DNA from: Roseateles puraquae
Lineage (GTDB): Bacteria; Pseudomonadota; Gammaproteobacteria; Burkholderiales; Burkholderiaceae_C
Length of the DNA stretch: 64,000 nt
NCBI RefSeq assembly: GCF_002205845.1
Contig: NZ_NISI01000002.1
Location: forward strand, 124,001-188,000
Reading direction: 5' to 3'
Shown: positions 28,191 to 37,377 of the stretch, piece after piece
How the letters are laid out: each line of letters begins with the position of its first letter
Position numbering within the stretch: the first letter of the stretch is position 1
The notes under the pieces: model-generated
Told to the model about the DNA's origin: nothing
The model's database searches: none
The model's input: only the letters and a program-made list of their open reading frames with translations
Made by a program: the position numbers and the translations under genes

Positions 28191-28547
28191 TCAGGCCTTC
28201 GAGGCGGTGCGGACGGTTTCACCGCGGCGAGCGGCGTACTCGGCCACCAGGGCGGCATAGCGCTCACCTTGGCGCAGGGCGGCGTAGCGCTGGCGGGCGG
28301 CATGCAGGGCGGGCGTCTCGACGCCGGTCTCCGCGGCGGCGCGTTCGGCGGCGGCCAGGCCCGACTCCTGGTAGATCTTCAGGTCGGCCAGCACTTCGGC
28401 GCGGGAGACGGTCGACTGCGTGCTGACGCTGACGCCGGACTCGGGGTCGATCAGGAACGATTCGGCGTGCACCGAGGCGGACGCGGCGATGGCGGCGCCG
28501 AACACGAGTTGGAGGACGGCACGGTTGAAGCTGTGGTGGCGGGACAT
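28191..28547 (-). CDS. Small exported protein, DUF4148-like
   Basis: A 118-aa protein with a signal peptide (AVLQLVFGAAIAASASVHA, cleavage near residue 28). A short mature part contains STVSRAEVLADLKIYQESGL, the pattern of DUF4148 proteins that are abundant in Burkholderiales periplasms. The function of the family is unknown. AGGAG lies 7 nt before the ATG. It is likely cotranscribed with the downstream hydrolase and divergent from the AraC-family gene. Confidence 0.75.
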   Translation of the reverse strand: MSRHHSFNRAVLQLVFGAAIAASASVHAESFLIDPESGVSVSTQSTVSRAEVLADLKIYQESGLAAAERAAAETGVETPALHAARQRYAALRQGERYAALVAEYAARRGETVRTASKA

Positions 28548-28594
28548 GGCAGGCTCCTGGTCAGGTGGGTGGGTTGCTGTCTTGCGACGGGATG

Positions 28595-28660
28595 AACTTT
28601 GCCGGGATGGGCAGAACTGAAGATGCCGTAAAGTACGTTTAACTTTGCATTTCGTACTTT
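28595..28660. promoter_or_regulatory. Candidate AraC-family operator: direct and inverted repeats
   Basis: In the 123-bp gap between the DUF4148 gene and the AraC-family gene, AACTTTGC occurs twice in the same orientation (28595-28602 and 28641-28648). A perfect 8-bp inverted repeat, AAAGTACG (28630-28637) and CGTACTTT (28653-28660), flanks the second copy. The latter ends 10 nt before the regulator's ATG. Direct repeats are the usual form of AraC-family sites, and the inverted repeat may serve autoregulation. Confidence 0.45.
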
Positions 28661-28670
28661 CGACGCTGCC

Positions 28671-29504
28671 ATGGCTGACCGACTCGCTGCGCTCTTCACC
28701 CACTTCGCCGTCCGCGCCGAGACCTTCCAGGCGGGCCCGCTGTGCGGCGTCAACACCCTGGAGCCGCAAGCCGGGCGGGGCGAACTGCACCTGGTGCGCG
28801 ACGGCGGTGTGGTGGTCCACCACGGCACGCCTGAGCCGCTGTGCATCGACGAACCCAGCCTGCTGCTCTACCCCCGGCCGCTGCCGCACCGCTTCGTGAC
28901 CGATGCCGAGCACGGCGCGTCCTTCCTGTGCGCCCACATGACCTTCGATGGCGGCGCCAGCCACCCGATTGCCGCGGCGCTGCCCGACTGGGTCTGCCTG
29001 CCGCTGGCGAGCGTGCCGAGTTGCGAGCCCGTGCTGACCTTGCTGTTTGCCGAAGCCGAGAGCACCCACTGCGGCCGCCAGCTCATGCTGAACCGGCTGT
29101 TCGAGGTGCTCATGATCTGGGTGCTGCGCGAGCTGATGGCCCAGGGGCGGATGGAGGCGGGCATGCTCGCCGGCCTGGCCCACCCCAAGCTGCGCGGCGC
29201 ACTGGTGGCCATGCACGACCTGCCGCAGGGCGACTGGCCACTGGAGGCGCTGGCCGAGGCGGCTGGCATGTCACGCACCGTGTTCGCCAACACCTTCCGC
29301 GACGTGGTGGGCTGCACGCCAGGCGCCTACCTGCAGCGCTGGCGCATCGGCCTCGTGCAGAAGGGCCTGCGCGAGGGCCGTGCGCTCAAGCACCTGGCCG
29401 ACGAGGTGGGCTACGGCGGCGAGGCGGCCTTGTCACGCGCCTTCCGCGCGCAGACGGGGCAGTCGCCGCGGGAGTGGCGCAAGGGGGCGCTGGCGGGCGC
29501 TTGA
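28671..29504 (+). CDS. AraC family transcriptional regulator
   Basis: A 277-aa regulator. The N-terminal cupin-type sensing domain (AraC_binding/cupin_6 style) spans residues ~10-150, with HLVRDGGVVVHHG and PRPLPHRF. The C-terminal pair of helix-turn-helix motifs spans ~175-272: WPLEALAEAAGMSRTVFANTF is the first and LADEVGYGGEAALSRAFRAQ the second, followed by GQSPREWRKG. Only weak ribosome binding is visible upstream. It diverges from the DUF4148 and hydrolase genes, which are the natural targets. The effector is unknown. Confidence 0.9.
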   Translation: MADRLAALFTHFAVRAETFQAGPLCGVNTLEPQAGRGELHLVRDGGVVVHHGTPEPLCIDEPSLLLYPRPLPHRFVTDAEHGASFLCAHMTFDGGASHPIAAALPDWVCLPLASVPSCEPVLTLLFAEAESTHCGRQLMLNRLFEVLMIWVLRELMAQGRMEAGMLAGLAHPKLRGALVAMHDLPQGDWPLEALAEAAGMSRTVFANTFRDVVGCTPGAYLQRWRIGLVQKGLREGRALKHLADEVGYGGEAALSRAFRAQTGQSPREWRKGALAGA

Positions 29505-29530
29505 CGGCGCTGGACCGTGCTTGAAGCCGC

Positions 29531-31033
29531 CTACAGCGCCTTGCGCAGATTCGCCGGCGCGATCTTCATCGCCTCGCGGTACTTGGCGACCGTGCGCCGT
29601 GCGCACTGGATGCCTTGCTCCTCCAGCATGGCCGCGAGCGCGCTGTCGGACAGCGGCTTCTTGCAGTCCTCGGCGGCGACGAACTGCTTGATGAGGGCGC
29701 GCACCGCCGTGCTGGAGGCTTCGCCGCCGGCTTCCGTGCTCAGCCCCGAGCCGAAGAAGTACTTCAGCTCGAAGGTGCCCCACATCGTGGCCATGTACTT
29801 GGCGGTGGTCACGCGGGAGATGGTGGATTCGTGCAGGCCGAGCTCGTCGGCGATCTCGCGCAGCACCAGCGGCTTCATGGCGAGCTCGCCGTGTGTGAAG
29901 AAGCCGCGCTGGCGCTCCACGATGGCCTGGCTCACCCGCAGGATGGTGTCGAAGCGCTGCTGGATGTTCTTGATGAACCAGCGCGCCTCCTGCAGCTGCC
30001 CGCCCAGCGGCGAGTTGCTGATGCCGCCGCGCGTGGCGCGCAGCGCGTTGGCGTAGAGCTCGTTGATGCGCAGCTTGGGGGCGACCTCGGGGTTGAGCAT
30101 CACGCGGAACTCGCGGCCCACCTTGCGCACGATCACATCCGGCACGATGGCGGCGGCCGCGCCCTGCGCGAAGCGGCGGCCCGGCTTGGGTTCGAGCTGG
30201 GTGATGAGGCCCTGGGCTTCGCGCAGCAGGGTTTCGTCGGCGCCGGTCTCGGCCATCAGCCGGCGCATGTCGCGCTTGGCGAGCAGTTCCAGATGACCCT
30301 TGCAGATGAGGATGGCGATGATCTGCGCCGGGCTCTTGGGCAGGGCGCGCAGTTGCAGCACCAGGCATTCGGACAGGTCGCGCGCGCCGATGCCCAGGGG
30401 CTCCAGGTTCTGCAGCAGGCGCAGCGCGAAGCGCAGGCGGTCCAGCAGTTCTTCGCGGTCCTCGGGGTCGTCGGCCAGGGCTTGGGCGATGTCTTCCAGC
30501 GGGTCTTCGAGGTAGCCGTCTTCGTTGAGCGATTCGATCAGCACCTGCATCACCGCGCGGTCTTCCGGCGACAGGTGGTGGCCGGCGAGCTGCTGGGCCA
30601 GGTGCTCGGCCAGCGTGGTGTCAGCCGACTCCTGGCTCTCGCGCTCGTCGTCGCCGTCTCCGCTGCCCGTGCCGGCGGAGGAGGGCAGCTCGCGGATGCC
30701 GTCGAAGTCGTCCCGCTCGGTGCCGTTCTCCCAGTCCTCGCGCTCGGTGCCGCCGAAGTCTTCGGCACTCAGCTCGGGCGCCTCGGCCTCGCCGCCACCG
30801 TCGCCGGCCGTGTCGGCAGCGCTGTCGCCCGCCTCGGCCGGCGCGTTGGTGGCCAGCTCCGGGGTGCTGACGCTGAATTCTTCCTCGGTCTCCAGCAGCG
30901 GGTTGCTGGCGAGCATCTGCTCGACTTCCTGATGCAGCTCCAGCGTCGAGAGTTGCAGCAGCCGGATGGACTGCTGCAGCTGGGGGGTCAGCGCCAGGTG
31001 CTGACTGAGGCGGACCTGCAGCGTCTGCTTCAT
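29531..31033 (-). CDS. rpoN: RNA polymerase sigma-54 factor
   Basis: A 500-aa sigma-54. Region I is the Gln/Leu-rich activator-interacting N-terminus (VRLSQHLALTPQLQQSIRLL, residues ~6-25). An acidic region II spans ~50-140. The core-binding region III starts with LAEHLAQQLAGHHLSPEDRA. The RpoN box ARRTVAKYR (478-486) that recognises the -24 element is intact, as is the helix-turn-helix around LGLHESTISRVTTAKYM. Placement downstream of lptA-lptB is the conserved proteobacterial order. The ATG at 31033 gives the canonical MKQTLQVRL start; upstream extension crosses a repeat-like intergenic sequence. Confidence 0.97.
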   Translation of the reverse strand: MKQTLQVRLSQHLALTPQLQQSIRLLQLSTLELHQEVEQMLASNPLLETEEEFSVSTPELATNAPAEAGDSAADTAGDGGGEAEAPELSAEDFGGTEREDWENGTERDDFDGIRELPSSAGTGSGDGDDERESQESADTTLAEHLAQQLAGHHLSPEDRAVMQVLIESLNEDGYLEDPLEDIAQALADDPEDREELLDRLRFALRLLQNLEPLGIGARDLSECLVLQLRALPKSPAQIIAILICKGHLELLAKRDMRRLMAETGADETLLREAQGLITQLEPKPGRRFAQGAAAAIVPDVIVRKVGREFRVMLNPEVAPKLRINELYANALRATRGGISNSPLGGQLQEARWFIKNIQQRFDTILRVSQAIVERQRGFFTHGELAMKPLVLREIADELGLHESTISRVTTAKYMATMWGTFELKYFFGSGLSTEAGGEASSTAVRALIKQFVAAEDCKKPLSDSALAAMLEEQGIQCARRTVAKYREAMKIAPANLRKAL

Positions 31034-31105
31034 GGCGCGAACCTGGCGCGTGTTGCATTCGGGCCGAGCGCCGGGCCGCTCCCAAGCCGGCCCGCCATGG
31101 CGACG

Positions 31106-31149
31106 TGCTTGCCGCTCCATGCGGCAAGCATCGCCGCCCCCTCGGGGGG
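31106..31149. repeat. Palindromic intergenic element between lptB and rpoN
   Basis: Two adjacent dyads occupy part of the 166-bp lptB-rpoN gap. One is TGCTTGCCGC / GCGGCAAGCA (10-bp perfect arms, 5-nt loop, 31106-31130) and the other is GCCCCC / GGGGGGC around 31135-31149. No T run follows on the minus strand, so this is not an ordinary terminator. From memory of related genomes it resembles a dispersed palindromic element of Burkholderiales intergenic regions. It could modulate read-through from lptB into rpoN. Confidence 0.5.
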
Positions 31150-31199
31150 CCGGTCAGGCTGGCCCGCGTTCAGCGGGGCAAGACTGGACGGGGGGCGCA

Positions 31200-31958
31200 T
31201 CACATGCGGAAGTGTTCGCCGAGATAGACCTTGCGGACGTCCGCGTTGGCCACGATCTCGTCGGGCGTGCCTTCGGCCAGCACGGCGCCCTCGCTGATGA
31301 TGTAGGCGCGATCGCAGATGCCCAGCGTCTCGCGCACGTTGTGGTCGGTGATGAGCACGCCGATGCCGCGGCTCTTCAGGAAGCCGATGATGCGCTGGAT
31401 CTCCAGCACCGCGATCGGGTCCACGCCCGCGAAGGGCTCGTCCAGCAGGATGAAGCGCGGCTGCGTGGCCAGCGCGCGGGCGATCTCGACGCGGCGGCGC
31501 TCGCCACCGGACAGCGCCGGCGCCGGGCTGTCGCGCAGGCCTTCGATGGACAGGTCGTGCAGCAGGCCGTTCAGCAGCTCGTCGATGCGAGCCTTGGACA
31601 GCGGCCGGCCGTTGTCGTCCTGCTGCAGCTCCAGCACCGCGCGGATGTTCTGCTCGACCGTGAGCTTGCGGAAGATGGAGGCTTCCTGCGGCAGGTAGCT
31701 CAGGCCCAGCCGGGCGCGCTGGTGGATGGGCAGGCGCTGCACTTCCGAGCCGTCGATGCGGATGATGCCGGCGTCGGAGCGCACCAGGCCCACGATCATG
31801 TAGAAGCTGGTCGTCTTGCCTGCGCCGTTGGGCCCAAGCAGGCCGACCACCTCGCCGCAGTCCACGCGCACATGCACGTCCTTGACGACGCGGCGCACGC
31901 CGTAACTCTTGGCCAGGCCCTCGGCTTCGAGCCGGCTGCCACAGGACGGGGTCGTCAT
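31200..31958 (-). CDS. lptB: LPS export ABC transporter ATPase LptB
   Basis: A 252-aa cytoplasmic ATPase that powers extraction of LPS by LptBFGC. Walker A is [17 protein letters not shown] (residues ~38-54). The Q-loop is in [20 protein letters not shown], the signature is [15 protein letters not shown], and Walker B is [16 protein letters not shown]. The H-loop His is in [11 protein letters not shown], the DHNVRE form specific to LptB. The ATG at 31958 overlaps the lptA stop by one base (TGATG); a GTG one codon earlier is also possible. rpoN follows, as in most proteobacteria. Confidence 0.95.
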   Translation of the reverse strand: MTTPSCGSRLEAEGLAKSYGVRRVVKDVHVRVDCGEVVGLLGPNGAGKTTSFYMIVGLVRSDAGIIRIDGSEVQRLPIHQRARLGLSYLPQEASIFRKLTVEQNIRAVLELQQDDNGRPLSKARIDELLNGLLHDLSIEGLRDSPAPALSGGERRRVEIARALATQPRFILLDEPFAGVDPIAVLEIQRIIGFLKSRGIGVLITDHNVRETLGICDRAYIISEGAVLAEGTPDEIVANADVRKVYLGEHFRM

Positions 31959-32575
31959 CACGAGGGCTTGCCGGGTTGCAGCGTGGTGGAGGGCTTGAGC
32001 GGCAGCGGCGCGGCGGGCGCGGAGGCCGCCTCGTCGCCCGGCTGCACGCGCGGCATCATGACGATGCGGGTGCGGCCGTTGGGGTTGGGCGAGGCGCTGC
32101 CGCCCTCCAGCGTGAAGACTTCGGTGCGGCTGTCGTACACGATGACAGCGCCCGTCACCTCCTCGGCCACCGAGGTGCCCCGCAGGCGGCGCACGGTGGC
32201 ATTGCCGATGAAACGCACGGTCTCGGTGCGCGTGTCGTATTCGAGCTGGTTGGCCACGCCATCGATGGATTCGCCGGGCACATCGCGCGCCTGGCGAAAG
32301 GTCACCGGCTGGCCGGCCACGCCGCTGGCGAAGGCTTGGTGGTAGCCGTCGCGGGTTTCGCGAACGTCGACTTTCTCGGCCTTCAGCAGCAGGGTGCCTT
32401 TGGTGATGATGACGTTGCCCTGCAGCTCGGTGCGCTGGTTCACGCCGTCCAGCCGGCCCTGCTTCTCGGCCGTGAAGACCATCGGCTTGAGCCGGTCGGC
32501 CTTCTCCGCCCGGGCGGCGGGAAGGGCGAGCGCCAGGGACAGCGCTGAGGCGATCAGGATCAGGTGGCGAGACAT
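31958..32575 (-). CDS. lptA: LPS transport periplasmic protein LptA
   Basis: A 205-aa periplasmic bridge protein of the LPS export machine. A signal peptide ([20 protein letters not shown], cleavage after ARA near 23) precedes an OstA/LptA beta-jellyroll. [20 protein letters not shown] and the [20 protein letters not shown] segment are typical. A Pro/Ala-rich tail ends the protein. The start at 32575 is chosen because it places the signal peptide at the N-terminus; longer upstream ATGs add charged residues before it. It is translationally coupled to lptB. Confidence 0.92.
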   Translation of the reverse strand: MSRHLILIASALSLALALPAARAEKADRLKPMVFTAEKQGRLDGVNQRTELQGNVIITKGTLLLKAEKVDVRETRDGYHQAFASGVAGQPVTFRQARDVPGESIDGVANQLEYDTRTETVRFIGNATVRRLRGTSVAEEVTGAVIVYDSRTEVFTLEGGSASPNPNGRTRIVMMPRVQPGDEAASAPAAPLPLKPSTTLQPGKPS

Positions 32576-32646
32576 GGCGGCACGGAAGTTGCAGGCCATT
32601 CTAGGGGCCTGAATGCGTCGCCAGCCTTTCCGGCGCGACAAGCGAG

Positions 32647-33306
32647 TCAGGAAGTTTTGCCGCTTCGCGCCTGCTGGATCAGGAAGCTGGCCACCGCCAG
32701 CGCCTGCTGACCCTGGGCGGCCTCGCTCTGGCCGGGCGTGCCGGCCATGCCGGGGCCGGTGCGCCAGCGGCCGGCGACCACCAGCGCGGGCACGCCGTCC
32801 ACGCCCGCCACCTCGGCGAGCTTCAAGCCCTGGTTGACCTTGGCCTGCACGCCGAAGGCGTTGAAGGCTGCCTTGAACTTGGCCGTGTCCACGCCCAGCT
32901 TGCCCACCAGCGTCACGATCGCGTCTTCGTCGTTCGCCTGCACACCCGCCCGGTGGAAGGCGTTGAAGATGCCGGCGTGGACCTGCGGCGTCAACGCGCC
33001 CATGGATTCCAGCGCGTAGAACATGCGTTGGTGCAGCTTCTGCACCAGGGTCATGCCCACCGGCACGCGGCGGAAGCTCACGTCCGCCGGCAGCTGGTGT
33101 ACCCAGGCTTCCAGCAGCGGGTCGAAGGCGTTGCAGTGCGGGCAGAGGTAGAAGAAGAATTCGACCACCTCGATCTTGCCCGCCGCAGTGGGCAGGGTCT
33201 GGCCCAGGCGCGCGTAGTGGCGACCTTCGACCGGCCCACCCTGCGCGCGGGCGAGCGGGCTCAGGCCGGCGGCGATCAGCGCGGCGGTCGCGTGGCGGCG
33301 CTTCAT
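32647..33306 (-). CDS. Thiol:disulfide interchange protein, DsbA-like (second tandem copy)
   Basis: A 219-aa periplasmic DsbA paralogue with signal peptide MKRRHATAALIAAGLSPLAR and thioredoxin active site CPHC (Cys55-Cys58) in FFYLCPHCNAFDP. A cis-Pro is in GVDGVPALVV. It shares the QGGPVEGRHY mature N-terminus and overall plan with the copy immediately upstream, whose stop overlaps its start by 4 nt (ATGA). The two therefore look like a tandem duplication, since diverged. Whether it is an oxidase with different substrates or has another redox role cannot be said. Confidence 0.88.
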   Translation of the reverse strand: MKRRHATAALIAAGLSPLARAQGGPVEGRHYARLGQTLPTAAGKIEVVEFFFYLCPHCNAFDPLLEAWVHQLPADVSFRRVPVGMTLVQKLHQRMFYALESMGALTPQVHAGIFNAFHRAGVQANDEDAIVTLVGKLGVDTAKFKAAFNAFGVQAKVNQGLKLAEVAGVDGVPALVVAGRWRTGPGMAGTPGQSEAAQGQQALAVASFLIQQARSGKTS

Positions 33307-33965
33307 GCCTTGTTGCGCACGCGCTGGATCAGGAACTCGGTGATCTGCAAGGCGCGCTGGCCCAGCTCCAGCTCGGACAGGCGCTGGCCCAGGCCGGCCT
33401 GGCTGGGCGAGGTCAGGAAGCGGCCGCCGATGCCGATCGAGGGCACGCCATCGATGCGGTAGGCCTCGGACAGCTTCTCGGCCTGCTGGCACTTGGTGAC
33501 CACGCCGAAGGAGTTGTAGGCCTCCTGGTACTTCACGGGGTCGATGCCCAGCGGGCTCAGGAACTTGGCCTGGCTCTTGGCGTCGTCCAGCGTCAGGCCT
33601 TGCTGATGCATGGCGTTGAAGATGGCCGGGCGGGCCGCGGCTTCCTTGCCCAGGGCTTCCAGCGCGTAGAACATGCGCTGATGGATCTTGACGTTGGCGC
33701 GGAAGGCGACGTGCGCCTTGCGGAAGACCACGTCGTTGGGCAGCTGCTTGCTCCAGGCCTCGATGGCAGGCTCGAAGGCGTAGCAGTGCGGGCAGCCGTA
33801 CCAGAAGAACTCCACCACCTCGATCTTGCCCGGCGCCGTCGGCAGGGGCGGGGTGATGACCTGGTAGTGGCGGCCCTCGACCGGGCCACCCTGGGCATGG
33901 GCGCTGGTGGCGGCACCCAGGGCGGGCGCGGTGGCGAGGAGGGCGGAGAAATCGCGGCGCTTCAT
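33303..33965 (-). CDS. dsbA: Thiol:disulfide interchange protein DsbA
   Basis: A 220-aa periplasmic dithiol oxidase that introduces disulfides into exported proteins. The signal peptide covers about the first 24 residues (cleavage at AHA/Q). The active site CPHC (58-61) lies in EFFWYGCPHCYAFEP and the cis-Pro in IDGVPSIGIGG. A helical insert spans ~90-160. Its position after the SPOR-domain gene and argS is common in betaproteobacteria. It is followed, with 4-nt overlap, by a second DsbA-like gene. Confidence 0.93.
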   Translation of the reverse strand: MKRRDFSALLATAPALGAATSAHAQGGPVEGRHYQVITPPLPTAPGKIEVVEFFWYGCPHCYAFEPAIEAWSKQLPNDVVFRKAHVAFRANVKIHQRMFYALEALGKEAAARPAIFNAMHQQGLTLDDAKSQAKFLSPLGIDPVKYQEAYNSFGVVTKCQQAEKLSEAYRIDGVPSIGIGGRFLTSPSQAGLGQRLSELELGQRALQITEFLIQRVRNKA

Positions 33966-33996
33966 GGCGGCAGTCTTCCTGGTGGGCTAACGTGGA

Positions 33997-34668
33997 TCAG
34001 CGTTGTACACGAACGAGATTGGCCTCGAAGCCCGCAGCCTCAATCTTGCGCTGCAGGTCTTCCGCGGCTTCGCGGGTGTCGTTGGGGCCGAGGCGCACAC
34101 GGTAGACCGTGCGGCCGTTCTGCTCGCGCTCCATGACCTTGGCGGTGAAGCCTTGGATGGCCAGCTTGGCCTTCTGGGTCTCGGCCTCCTCGGGGCGGGT
34201 GAAGGCACCAGCCTGCACGAAGTAGACATAGGCGTCGGCCGCAGCGGTGGCCGGCGCAGGGGCGGAGGCTGCCGCGGGCGCCTCCGCCTTGGCGGGCACG
34301 GGCTTGGCGGTCGTGACCGGGGCCGGCACGGCGGTGGCCGCGGCGGCGCTGGCCGTGGCGGCTGCGGTGGCGGGCGGCGTGCTGGGCGGCGGCACGGCGG
34401 CTGCCGGGGCGTTCACCACACCGCTGGCACTGCGGGCGGCCTTGCCCGCCAGCGGGGCGTTCGGGTCCCAGTTCTTGTTGCGCTCGGCCTCGGCGGCGTC
34501 TTGTTCGGCCGTGCGCTGCGGCACCTTGTTCACGAACGGAATCGGCACCTTGGTGATGTAAAGCGCCACGCCCAGCGCCACCGCCAGGCCCACGAGCAGG
34601 CCGACGATCAGGCCCAGGACAAAGCCGCCCTTCTGGCTCTTGCCAGCGGGCTTGGAGGAAGCACTCAT
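33997..34668 (-). CDS. SPOR-domain protein (FtsN-like)
   Basis: A 223-aa bitopic inner-membrane protein. It has a short cytoplasmic N-terminus ([10 protein letters not shown]), one transmembrane helix ([20 protein letters not shown], residues ~16-35), a long Ala/Pro-rich periplasmic linker (~60-145) and a C-terminal SPOR domain. The SPOR domain ([20 protein letters not shown]... [10 protein letters not shown]) binds denuded septal peptidoglycan. It may act in cell division as an FtsN-type protein. Its start overlaps the argS stop by 4 nt, the common argS-SPOR-dsbA order. Confidence 0.88.
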   Translation of the reverse strand: MSASSKPAGKSQKGGFVLGLIVGLLVGLAVALGVALYITKVPIPFVNKVPQRTAEQDAAEAERNKNWDPNAPLAGKAARSASGVVNAPAAAVPPPSTPPATAAATASAAAATAVPAPVTTAKPVPAKAEAPAAASAPAPATAAADAYVYFVQAGAFTRPEEAETQKAKLAIQGFTAKVMEREQNGRTVYRVRLGPNDTREAAEDLQRKIEAAGFEANLVRVQR

Positions 34669-36383
34669 TCGGTCTCCGAGGTGTCGGGGGTATCAGAAGT
34701 GTCGGCGGCGTCGCGGCTCATCTGCTCGGGCGCGCTCACGCCCAGCATGCCCAGCGCGTTGGCCAGCACCTGGCGCGTGGCCTGCAGCAGCGCCACGCGG
34801 GCGCGTGTCAGGGCGGGGGCCTGGTCGAGCACACGCTCCGCCGCATAGTAGGCGTGGTAGGCGCCAGCCAGGTCGCGGGCGTAGAAGGCCACGTCATGCG
34901 GGGCGATACCGTTGGCAGCACCCGTGAGCATGTCGGGGTAGGCAGCGAGCTTGAGCATCAGCGCCTCCTCGGTCGGCGCGGTCAGCAGGCTCAGGTCGGC
35001 GGGGCTGGCCAGGTCGCCACCCCATTTGCGGATGACGGAGCAGATGCGGGCATGCGCGTACTGCACGTAGAACACCGGGTTCTCGTCGTTCTGCTTGAGC
35101 GCCAGGTCGACGTCGAAGACGAACTCGGTATCGGCCTTGCGGCTGATCAGGAAGAAGCGCACCGCATCGCGGCTGGTCCAGTCGATCAGGTCGCGCAGCG
35201 TCACGTAGGAGCCGGCGCGCTTGGAGATCTTGACCTCCTCGCCGTTCTTCATGACCGTGACCATCTTGTGCAGCACGTAGTCGGGGAAGCCGGGCGGGAT
35301 GCCCATGTCCACGGCCTGCAGGCCCGCGCGCACCCGGGCGATCGTGCCGTGGTGGTCGGTGCCCTGGATGTTGATGCACTGCGTGTAGCCGCGCTCGAAC
35401 TTGTTGATGTGATAGGCCACGTCGGGCACGAAGTAGGTGTAGCCACCTTCCTTCTTGCGCATCACGCGGTCCTTGTCGTCGCCGTAGTCGGTGGTGCGCA
35501 GCCACAGGGCCCCGCCTTCCTCGTAGGTCTTGCCGCTGGCCACGAGGCGCTCGACGGTCTTTTCCAGTTGCCCACCCTTGTAGACGCTGGTTTCGAGGAA
35601 GTAGCTGTCGAACTTCAGGCCGAAGGCCTGGAGATCCAGGTCCTGCTCATGGCGCAGGTAGGCGACCGCGAACTGGCGGATGCTGTCGAGGTCGTCCACG
35701 TCGCCCGAGGCGGTGAACTCGCGGTCGTCGGCCTTGACGGTCTCCTTGCGCAGGAAGGCGTCGGCGATGTCCTGGATGTAGTCGCCGTTGTAGGCGGCCT
35801 CGGGCCATTCGGCATCACCGGGCTTGAAGCCCTTCAGGCGCATCTGCGTGGAGTTGGCGAGCGTGGCGATCTGCACGCCCGCATCGTTGTAATAGAACTC
35901 GCGCGTGACCTGGTGGCCCTGGCTCTGGAACACCGAGCACAGCGAGTCGCCCAGCGCCGCCTGGCGGGCATGGCCCACGTGCAGCGGGCCGGTCGGGTTG
36001 GCCGACACGAACTCGATCATCACGTGCTTGCCGGTGGGCGCGCGGTGGCCGAACTTCTCGCCCGCAGTCAGCACTTCGGCCACCACGGCCTGCTTGGCCG
36101 CGGGCTTCAGGCGGATGTTGATGAAGCCGGGGCCGGCGATCTCCAGGGACTGCACCCACTGCTGAAAAGCCGGCTTGGCTTCGAGCGCGGCAATCAGGCG
36201 GGTGGCCAGTTCACGCGGGTTGGCCTTGAGCGGCTTGGCCAGCTGCATGGCGGCGGTGCAGGCGAAGTCGCCATGGGCGGCCTGCTTGGGGGATTCGAAG
36301 GCCGCCGGGGCGTTGGAACCCGGGGCGATTTCCTGGAGGGAGTCGGCGAGTGCGGCGAGCAGCGCCTGCTTGGCTTGGATCAT
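34665..36383 (-). CDS. argS: Arginyl-tRNA synthetase
   Basis: A 572-aa class I synthetase that charges tRNA-Arg. The N-terminal tRNA-recognition domain is followed by [20 protein letters not shown], which holds the HIGH-type motif HVGH near residue 139. The KMSKS equivalent is the degenerate [13 protein letters not shown]. The C-terminal anticodon domain ends with the [24 protein letters not shown] helix (here [20 protein letters not shown]). Length and order of motifs are normal. It heads the argS-SPOR-dsbA-dsbA run. Confidence 0.97.
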   Translation of the reverse strand: MIQAKQALLAALADSLQEIAPGSNAPAAFESPKQAAHGDFACTAAMQLAKPLKANPRELATRLIAALEAKPAFQQWVQSLEIAGPGFINIRLKPAAKQAVVAEVLTAGEKFGHRAPTGKHVMIEFVSANPTGPLHVGHARQAALGDSLCSVFQSQGHQVTREFYYNDAGVQIATLANSTQMRLKGFKPGDAEWPEAAYNGDYIQDIADAFLRKETVKADDREFTASGDVDDLDSIRQFAVAYLRHEQDLDLQAFGLKFDSYFLETSVYKGGQLEKTVERLVASGKTYEEGGALWLRTTDYGDDKDRVMRKKEGGYTYFVPDVAYHINKFERGYTQCINIQGTDHHGTIARVRAGLQAVDMGIPPGFPDYVLHKMVTVMKNGEEVKISKRAGSYVTLRDLIDWTSRDAVRFFLISRKADTEFVFDVDLALKQNDENPVFYVQYAHARICSVIRKWGGDLASPADLSLLTAPTEEALMLKLAAYPDMLTGAANGIAPHDVAFYARDLAGAYHAYYAAERVLDQAPALTRARVALLQATRQVLANALGMLGVSAPEQMSRDAADTSDTPDTSETE

Positions 36384-36462
36384 GGGCGGGATTCTAGGAG
36401 GCCTGCCTGCAACGCCTGGGCCGCTCGGCGCGCTGACTCAGCCGGCTGTCGCCGCTTCGGCC

Positions 36463-36852
36463 TCATGCGGCTTCATGGCAGGCCACACCCAGCTTGTTGC
36501 CATCCGGATCGCGGAAATAGGCGCCGTAATAGTGCGGGTGGTAGTGCGGCCGCAGCCCGGGCGGCCCCTCGCAGCGCCCACCCAAGGCCAGCGCCAGCGC
36601 ATGGGCCTGGTCCACCTGGCCTCGCGTCGCGGCAAGCAGGGCCACCATCTGCCCGTTGCCCGGTTCATGTCCGCCCTCGAAGGGCACGCCCAGCAACAGC
36701 AGCGGCCGAGGGCCGGGCGAACTTTGCCAGCCGGCCCAGGGTCGGGCCGGGTCGCAGAAACGTTCGGTCACACCGAGCAGCGCCATCAGCGGGCGGTAGA
36801 ACGCCAGCGCGCGATCGAAGTCACGGGTGCCGAGGTGAACGTGGGACAGCAT
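36463..36852 (-). CDS. Glyoxalase/VOC family protein
   Basis: A 129-aa vicinal-oxygen-chelate fold protein: MLSHVHLGTRDFDRALAFY is the first beta-alpha module with a potential metal-binding His. YGAYFRDPDGNKLGVACHE closes the second module with the expected PDGN turn. Such small VOC proteins include glyoxalase-like lyases and resistance proteins, and many have no known substrate. The gene stands 79 bp from argS and 9 bp from the next gene on the same strand. Confidence 0.85.
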   Translation of the reverse strand: MLSHVHLGTRDFDRALAFYRPLMALLGVTERFCDPARPWAGWQSSPGPRPLLLLGVPFEGGHEPGNGQMVALLAATRGQVDQAHALALALGGRCEGPPGLRPHYHPHYYGAYFRDPDGNKLGVACHEAA

Positions 36853-36861
36853 GGCGGGGTC

Positions 36862-37377
36862 TCAGCTGAGAGGTTTCGTTGAATCGGCGTTCGCCGGGGC
36901 GATGCCGGGGCAGGGCGCTTCAGCCCAGATCACGCTGTCGTTTGACGCACCGGCTTGCGCATCGCCCAGGCGGCGCCAGCCAACGCCCGTGGAGACGACG
37001 GTCACGCCGCGAAGGGCGAAGAGCCGAGTGACATAGTCCGCGCGCTCTCGTTCCAGGGCAGTCAGGTCAGTGATCGGTCCGCCCGATCGCGTGAGGCCCA
37101 CCTCGACGCACCAGGGCGCGGGGCTGCGCTGCGTGATGCCGTCGAGCGTCTGCCGCTGCGCTGCGGTGAGCGCGGACGCTGCCGGGGCGAAGTTCAGCGT
37201 GCCCACGTGGATGACGGGTTCTGCCGCTGCCTGTGAAGTGACGCACCCGATCACGATCGCGGCGCATGGGCCGGCGGCGCCCTGCAGACTTAGGGACCGC
37301 GGCCGCGCAAACCCGCGAATGACGAGAAATACGTGGGACAACAAAGGGGCGGCACCTCCGGAACCGGCCCGTATCAT
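36862..37377 (-). CDS. Exported protein with OmpA-like C-terminal segment, start uncertain
   Basis: A protein of up to 171 aa. After a hydrophobic stretch (AAIVIGCVTSQAAAEP), which may be a signal peptide, comes HVGTLNFAPAASALTAAQRQ and then LERERADYVTRLFALRGV. This is the general pattern of OmpA/MotB-type peptidoglycan-associated domains, though short and degenerate. The only ATG (37377) overlaps the ATG of the divergent kinase gene on the other strand, which is unusual. A downstream TTG may be the real start. Function unknown. Confidence 0.5.
   Translation of the reverse strand: MIRAGSGGAAPLLSHVFLVIRGFARPRSLSLQGAAGPCAAIVIGCVTSQAAAEPVIHVGTLNFAPAASALTAAQRQTLDGITQRSPAPWCVEVGLTRSGGPITDLTALERERADYVTRLFALRGVTVVSTGVGWRRLGDAQAGASNDSVIWAEAPCPGIAPANADSTKPLS

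Noticed and set aside
34250-34430. GC-rich low-complexity block
   Set aside because: It is the Ala/Pro linker of the SPOR-domain protein, normal for this family.
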